NCBI GenBank assembly: GCA_902793325.1
Contig: CADBCY010000001.1
Location: forward strand, 1 to 64,000
From: an uncultured Eubacteriales bacterium
GTDB taxonomy: Bacteria > Bacillota > Clostridia > Christensenellales > Aristaeellaceae
Length of the DNA: 64,000 nt
Direction of reading: 5' to 3'
How positions within the stretch are numbered: position 1 is the stretch's first letter; each line of letters begins with the position of its first letter. Positions 61,479 to 64,000 of this stretch are shown here, piece after piece. The translations under genes were made by a program, and so were the position numbers. The notes below the pieces were generated by a model, which was not told where the DNA came from, ran no database searches, and saw only the letters and a list, made by a program, of their open reading frames with translations.

Positions 61479-62030
61479 ATGAATGAAGTGAAGCGGCATA
61501 CCCTTGCCGTGCTGGTGGACAACGAGGCGGGCGTGCTGAGCCGCGTGGCCCGGCTGTTCTCCGGCAAGGGCTACAACATCGAATCCCTGGCGGTGGGCAC
61601 CACCCACGACCCCGCCGTGTCCCGCATCACCATCGAGCTGATCGCCGACGAGCGCTCCGCCCGGCTGGTGAGCATGCAGCTCAGGAAGCTGATCTGCGTC
61701 CACTCCGTCAAGCGCCTGGATCCGGAGCGCTCCATCCGCCGGGAGCTGGTGCTGTTCAAGGTGAGCGCCCCCAGCCACGAGGCGCGCAACGAGATCATCC
61801 AGATCGCCAACATCTTCCGCGCCTCCATCATCGACGTGTCCACCGGCACCATCACGCTGGCGGTGATCGGCGACGAGAGCAAGGCGGAGGCCATCCAGAA
61901 CCTGCTGGGCGAGTTCGGCATCCTGGAGCTGGTGCGCACCGGCATGGTGGCCCTGGAGCGCGGCCAGTACACCATCGACGAGCAGACGAAGGAGAAGGGC
62001 GAGTTCGATTACGGGAAAAACGTATTGTAA
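61479..62030 (+). CDS. ilvN: Acetolactate synthase small (regulatory) subunit
   Basis: Regulatory subunit (183 aa) giving valine feedback control. The N-terminal ACT domain reads HTLAVLVDNEAGVLSRVARLFSGKGYNIESL, and a C-terminal ACT-like domain follows. ATG at 61479 is preferred, with AGGAGG 8 nt upstream; an ATG at 61473 is only 2 nt from it. Confidence 0.93.
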   Translation: MNEVKRHTLAVLVDNEAGVLSRVARLFSGKGYNIESLAVGTTHDPAVSRITIELIADERSARLVSMQLRKLICVHSVKRLDPERSIRRELVLFKVSAPSHEARNEIIQIANIFRASIIDVSTGTITLAVIGDESKAEAIQNLLGEFGILELVRTGMVALERGQYTIDEQTKEKGEFDYGKNVL

Positions 62031-62104
62031 TGCGACGTGCGTGTATCGGGAACGGTACGCGCCGGCAGGGCGGGGGAGCGCGCTCCCCCGCCGCGGTCGC
62101 TCCA

Positions 62105-62134
62105 CGGGTCGCTGCGGAGGCGGCCCGGTTTTTT
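62105..62134 (+). terminator. Terminator of ilvBN
   Basis: 8-bp stem CGGGTCGC/GCGGCCCG with one G-T pair, 7-nt loop, then G and six T. An extra GC hairpin (GCGGGGGAGC/GCTCCCCCGC) lies upstream. Confidence 0.8.
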
Positions 62135-62169
62135 GTTACAGATTCTTGCAATAATGTGTCGGCAAATGT

Positions 62170-62188
62170 CACAATTGTGCGGTATAAT
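62170..62188 (+). promoter_or_regulatory. Promoter with palindrome upstream of the HAD-TMK gene
   Basis: TATAAT (62183-62188) lies 3 nt after the palindrome CACAATTGTG (62170-62179), in spacer position where a repressor could sit. The -35 hexamer is unclear. Confidence 0.5.
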
Positions 62189-62273
62189 AGATAATAAATG
62201 TAATACTGGGCGAAGTGTGCGGGGGCGAAAGCCCCGCGCGGATTCCAGAATCAGGACAAAGAGGTTGAAGCCC

Positions 62274-63563
62274 TTGAAATACAACTGCTATCTCTTCGAC
62301 TTTGACGGCACCGTGGCGGACACCGGCGAGGGCATTCGCCGCAGCGTGGCCTACGCGCTGGAGAAGCTGGGCCGGCCCGCGCTGGGCGAGGACGTGCTGA
62401 ACCGCTTCATCGGCCCGCCGCTGCACGACAGCTTCGTGACCTACGCGCACATGACCGACGAGGAGGCCGAGGACGCCATCCGCGTGTACCGGGAGCGCTA
62501 CGTGGACGTGGGGCTGTACGAGTCGCGGGTCTACCCGGGCATGGCCCGGCTGCTGCGCGCGCTGCACGGGCGGGGCGCCTACGTGGCCATCGCCTCCGCC
62601 AAGCCCCAGTTCATGCTGGAGCGCGTGACGGAGCACTTCGGCCTCAGGGACTGCTTCGACGCCATCGTGGGCACCGGGCTGGGACGCCACTCCGCGGACA
62701 AGCGGGACCTGCTGCTGGCGGCGCTGCCCGAGGGCGCGGATCGGAGCCGGGCCTGCATGGTGGGCGACCGCTGCTTCGATATCGAGGCCGCCAGGGCCCT
62801 GGGCATGGCCGCCGTCGGCGCGGACTTCGGCTACAGCCTGCCCGGCGAGCTGGCCGGGGCGGGGGCCGACGTGGTCTTTTCCGGCGTCGGGGAGATGTCC
62901 GAATGGCTGCTGGACGGCGCGATGCCCCGGGGGCTGTTCGTGTCGCTGGAGGGCAGCGACGGCTGCGGCAAGTCCACCCAGATCGCCATGCTCCGCGACT
63001 GGCTGGAGGCGCGCGGCTACGAGGTGACGCTCAGCCGCGAACCGGGCGGCTGCCCCATCTCCGAGCGCATCCGCGAGATCATACTGAGCCTGGATTCCAG
63101 GGGCATGTCCGCCGAGTGCGAGGCGCTGCTGTACGCCGCCAGCCGGGTGGAGCACGTCCGGGAAGTCATCGAGCCCGCGCTGAAAATGGGCAAAATTGTG
63201 ATCTGCGATCGATTTTTGGATTCCAGCATCGCCTATCAGGCCTACGGGCGTGAACTTGGCGAGGCCTTCATACGTCAAATAAACGCGCCGGCCGTAAAGG
63301 CCGTGACGCCGGACGTGACCCTGCTGCTGGAGGTCGACCGCGCCGCCGCGCGGGCGCGCATGGCGCAGGGCGCGCCGCTGGACCGCCTGGAGCTGGAGAA
63401 GGAGGACTTCTTCGCGCGGGTGCAGCGGGGCTACGATCGGCTGGCCCAGGCCGAGCCCGGGCGCGTCGTGCGCATCGACGCGAGCCGGAGCATCGGGGAA
63501 GTGTTCGCCCAGGTCCGTTCCGCCGTGGACGCGGCGCTGGGAAGATTGAGCGAATCGCTCTAA
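62274..63563 (+). CDS. Fused HAD phosphatase - thymidylate kinase
   Basis: One continuous 429-aa frame. Residues 1-216 are a HAD-superfamily phosphatase of the Gph/nucleotidase type (LFDFDGTVADT with Asp9 and Asp11; Lys in ASAKPQFML; MVGDRCFDIEAAR). Residues about 217-429 are a complete thymidylate kinase (Walker A EGSDGCGKST at 226-235; DRFLDSSIAYQAYGR; lid with LDRLELEKEDFF), the enzyme making dTDP from dTMP. There is no stop and no ribosome site before the kinase half. Start TTG at 62274 with GAGG 9 nt upstream. A kinase and phosphatase on one chain could set deoxynucleotide levels; that role is inference. Confidence 0.88.
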   Translation: MKYNCYLFDFDGTVADTGEGIRRSVAYALEKLGRPALGEDVLNRFIGPPLHDSFVTYAHMTDEEAEDAIRVYRERYVDVGLYESRVYPGMARLLRALHGRGAYVAIASAKPQFMLERVTEHFGLRDCFDAIVGTGLGRHSADKRDLLLAALPEGADRSRACMVGDRCFDIEAARALGMAAVGADFGYSLPGELAGAGADVVFSGVGEMSEWLLDGAMPRGLFVSLEGSDGCGKSTQIAMLRDWLEARGYEVTLSREPGGCPISERIREIILSLDSRGMSAECEALLYAASRVEHVREVIEPALKMGKIVICDRFLDSSIAYQAYGRELGEAFIRQINAPAVKAVTPDVTLLLEVDRAAARARMAQGAPLDRLELEKEDFFARVQRGYDRLAQAEPGRVVRIDASRSIGEVFAQVRSAVDAALGRLSESL

Positions 63564-63593
63564 CCGTCATCGCTCATTGAGGGAGTGAATTCC

Positions 63594-64000
63594 ATGGCAT
63601 ACGAAAACCTCTGCATGTATTGCTTTGAGGATATGGAGGGCAAGAGTGTCTGCCCCCACTGCGGCAGGGATTCCCGCGCCGCGGTGCCGCAGATCCAGAT
63701 GCTGCCCGGCGCCCAGGTGTACCACGACCGGTTCCTGATCGGCCGCGCGCTGGGCCAGGACGCCAGCGGCATCGTGTACTCCGCCTTCGATACCAAGCGG
63801 GAGAACAAGCTGCGCATCCGCGAGTACCTGCCCCGCGACTGCGCCGAGCGCCTGAACGACGGCTCGGTGGTGCCCATCGCGGGCCGCGAGGACCAGTTTG
63901 AAACGGGAATGCGCCGCCTGCGCGCCACCGTCGAGGGCGTGGAGGACCCGCGCAAGCGCCACTTCTACTTCGAGGAGAACGGCACGGCCTACATCGCCCA
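63594..64000 (+). CDS. Zinc-ribbon protein-kinase-like protein (5' part)
   Basis: 135 codons, cut by the window. An N-terminal zinc ribbon CMYC...CPHC (Cys7, 10, 20, 23) leads into a Hanks-type kinase N-lobe: glycine loop IGRALGQDASGIVYSA and LRIREYLPRDCAERL, where the family has VAIKEY. The ATP-anchoring Lys is replaced by Arg76 and the middle loop Gly by Asp/Ala, so it may be a pseudokinase. GGGAG precedes the ATG. It follows the HAD-TMK gene by 30 nt. Confidence 0.7.
   Translation, partial: MAYENLCMYCFEDMEGKSVCPHCGRDSRAAVPQIQMLPGAQVYHDRFLIGRALGQDASGIVYSAFDTKRENKLRIREYLPRDCAERLNDGSVVPIAGREDQFETGMRRLRATVEGVEDPRKRHFYFEENGTAYIA

Noticed and set aside
58980-62105. A 1,041-codon open frame antisense to the LytTR and ilvBN genes
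   Set aside because: Low-complexity His/Val/Ala composition opposite well-known enzymes; no start signal.
62922-63563. Separate tmk gene starting at the internal ATG at 62922
   Set aside because: No ribosome-binding site precedes it and the upstream frame continues without stop, so a fusion is the simpler reading.
1-64000. tRNA, rRNA, prophage or insertion sequences
   Set aside because: No cloverleaf-type gene, rRNA sequence, transposase, integrase or phage structural gene was recognised on reading.

Overview
The window is GC-rich, gene-dense DNA from a Gram-positive Firmicute (Bacillota, class Clostridia by inference). Supporting genes are an HPr/EI phosphotransferase system, BioY, NfeD-FloA, a YdjGHI-like set, AddB, two LTA-synthase-like proteins, HelD, and sigma-A promoters with near-consensus TTGACA/TATAAT boxes. 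The uronate catabolic genes, TRAP transporter and secreted NlpC/P60 and beta-helix proteins suit an anaerobic gut commensal, but this is inference. No rRNA, tRNA, CRISPR array, IS element or prophage was seen.

Layout. 1-2076: 5' part of addB. 2250-5246: a leftward zur-znuA-znuC-znuB metal-uptake operon whose promoter carries two Fur/Zur-like boxes. 5445-9025: an isolated leftward pair, BrxD-like ATPase plus Lhr/BrxHI-like helicase, preceded by three tandem copies of a promoter-plus-double-hairpin repeat (9063-9322). 9414-9983: small membrane exporter. 10150-17340: a leftward uronate operon (TRAP dctP-dctQ-dctM, uxuA, uxuB, uxaC) divergent from an AraC regulator (17556). 18448-20126: small genes including a KdgF-like cupin. 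20271-24241: PTS EIIBCA, HPr (lacking Ser46) and a frameshifted ptsI. 24308-26980: small protein, bioY, a SpoU methyltransferase and an EamA transporter. 27148-34151: helD, kduI, an M32 carboxypeptidase, a COG2509 flavoprotein and a TtcA-like protein. 34411-38756: a secreted beta-helix protein, gltX, galM. 38937-42774: tandem LTA-synthase-like genes. 43074-49926: zinc-ribbon and membrane proteins, an HAD phosphatase and the YdjGHI-like operon. 50206-56379: nucleotide-sugar dehydratase, Big_2/NlpC wall protein, BMP-family binding protein. 56693-58864: nfeD-floA (floA broken) plus a small membrane protein. 58995-62030: LytTR regulator and ilvBN. 62274-63563: a natural HAD phosphatase/thymidylate kinase fusion. 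63594-end: zinc-ribbon kinase-like protein, cut by the window.

How they work together. TRAP uptake, UxaC, UxuB and UxuA convert hexuronates to 2-keto-3-deoxygluconate; the KdgF-like cupin and KduI would feed unsaturated uronates from pectin or glycosaminoglycan breakdown into the same end-product. EIIBCA, HPr and EI form a sugar PTS. The main points for a second look are the BrxD/BrxHI pair with its repeat array, the HAD-TMK fusion, the HPr without Ser46, two broken housekeeping genes (ptsI, floA) that may be real or assembly artefacts, and a dispersed palindromic element with a constant CGCAGGGGCG/CGCCCCTGCG stem.
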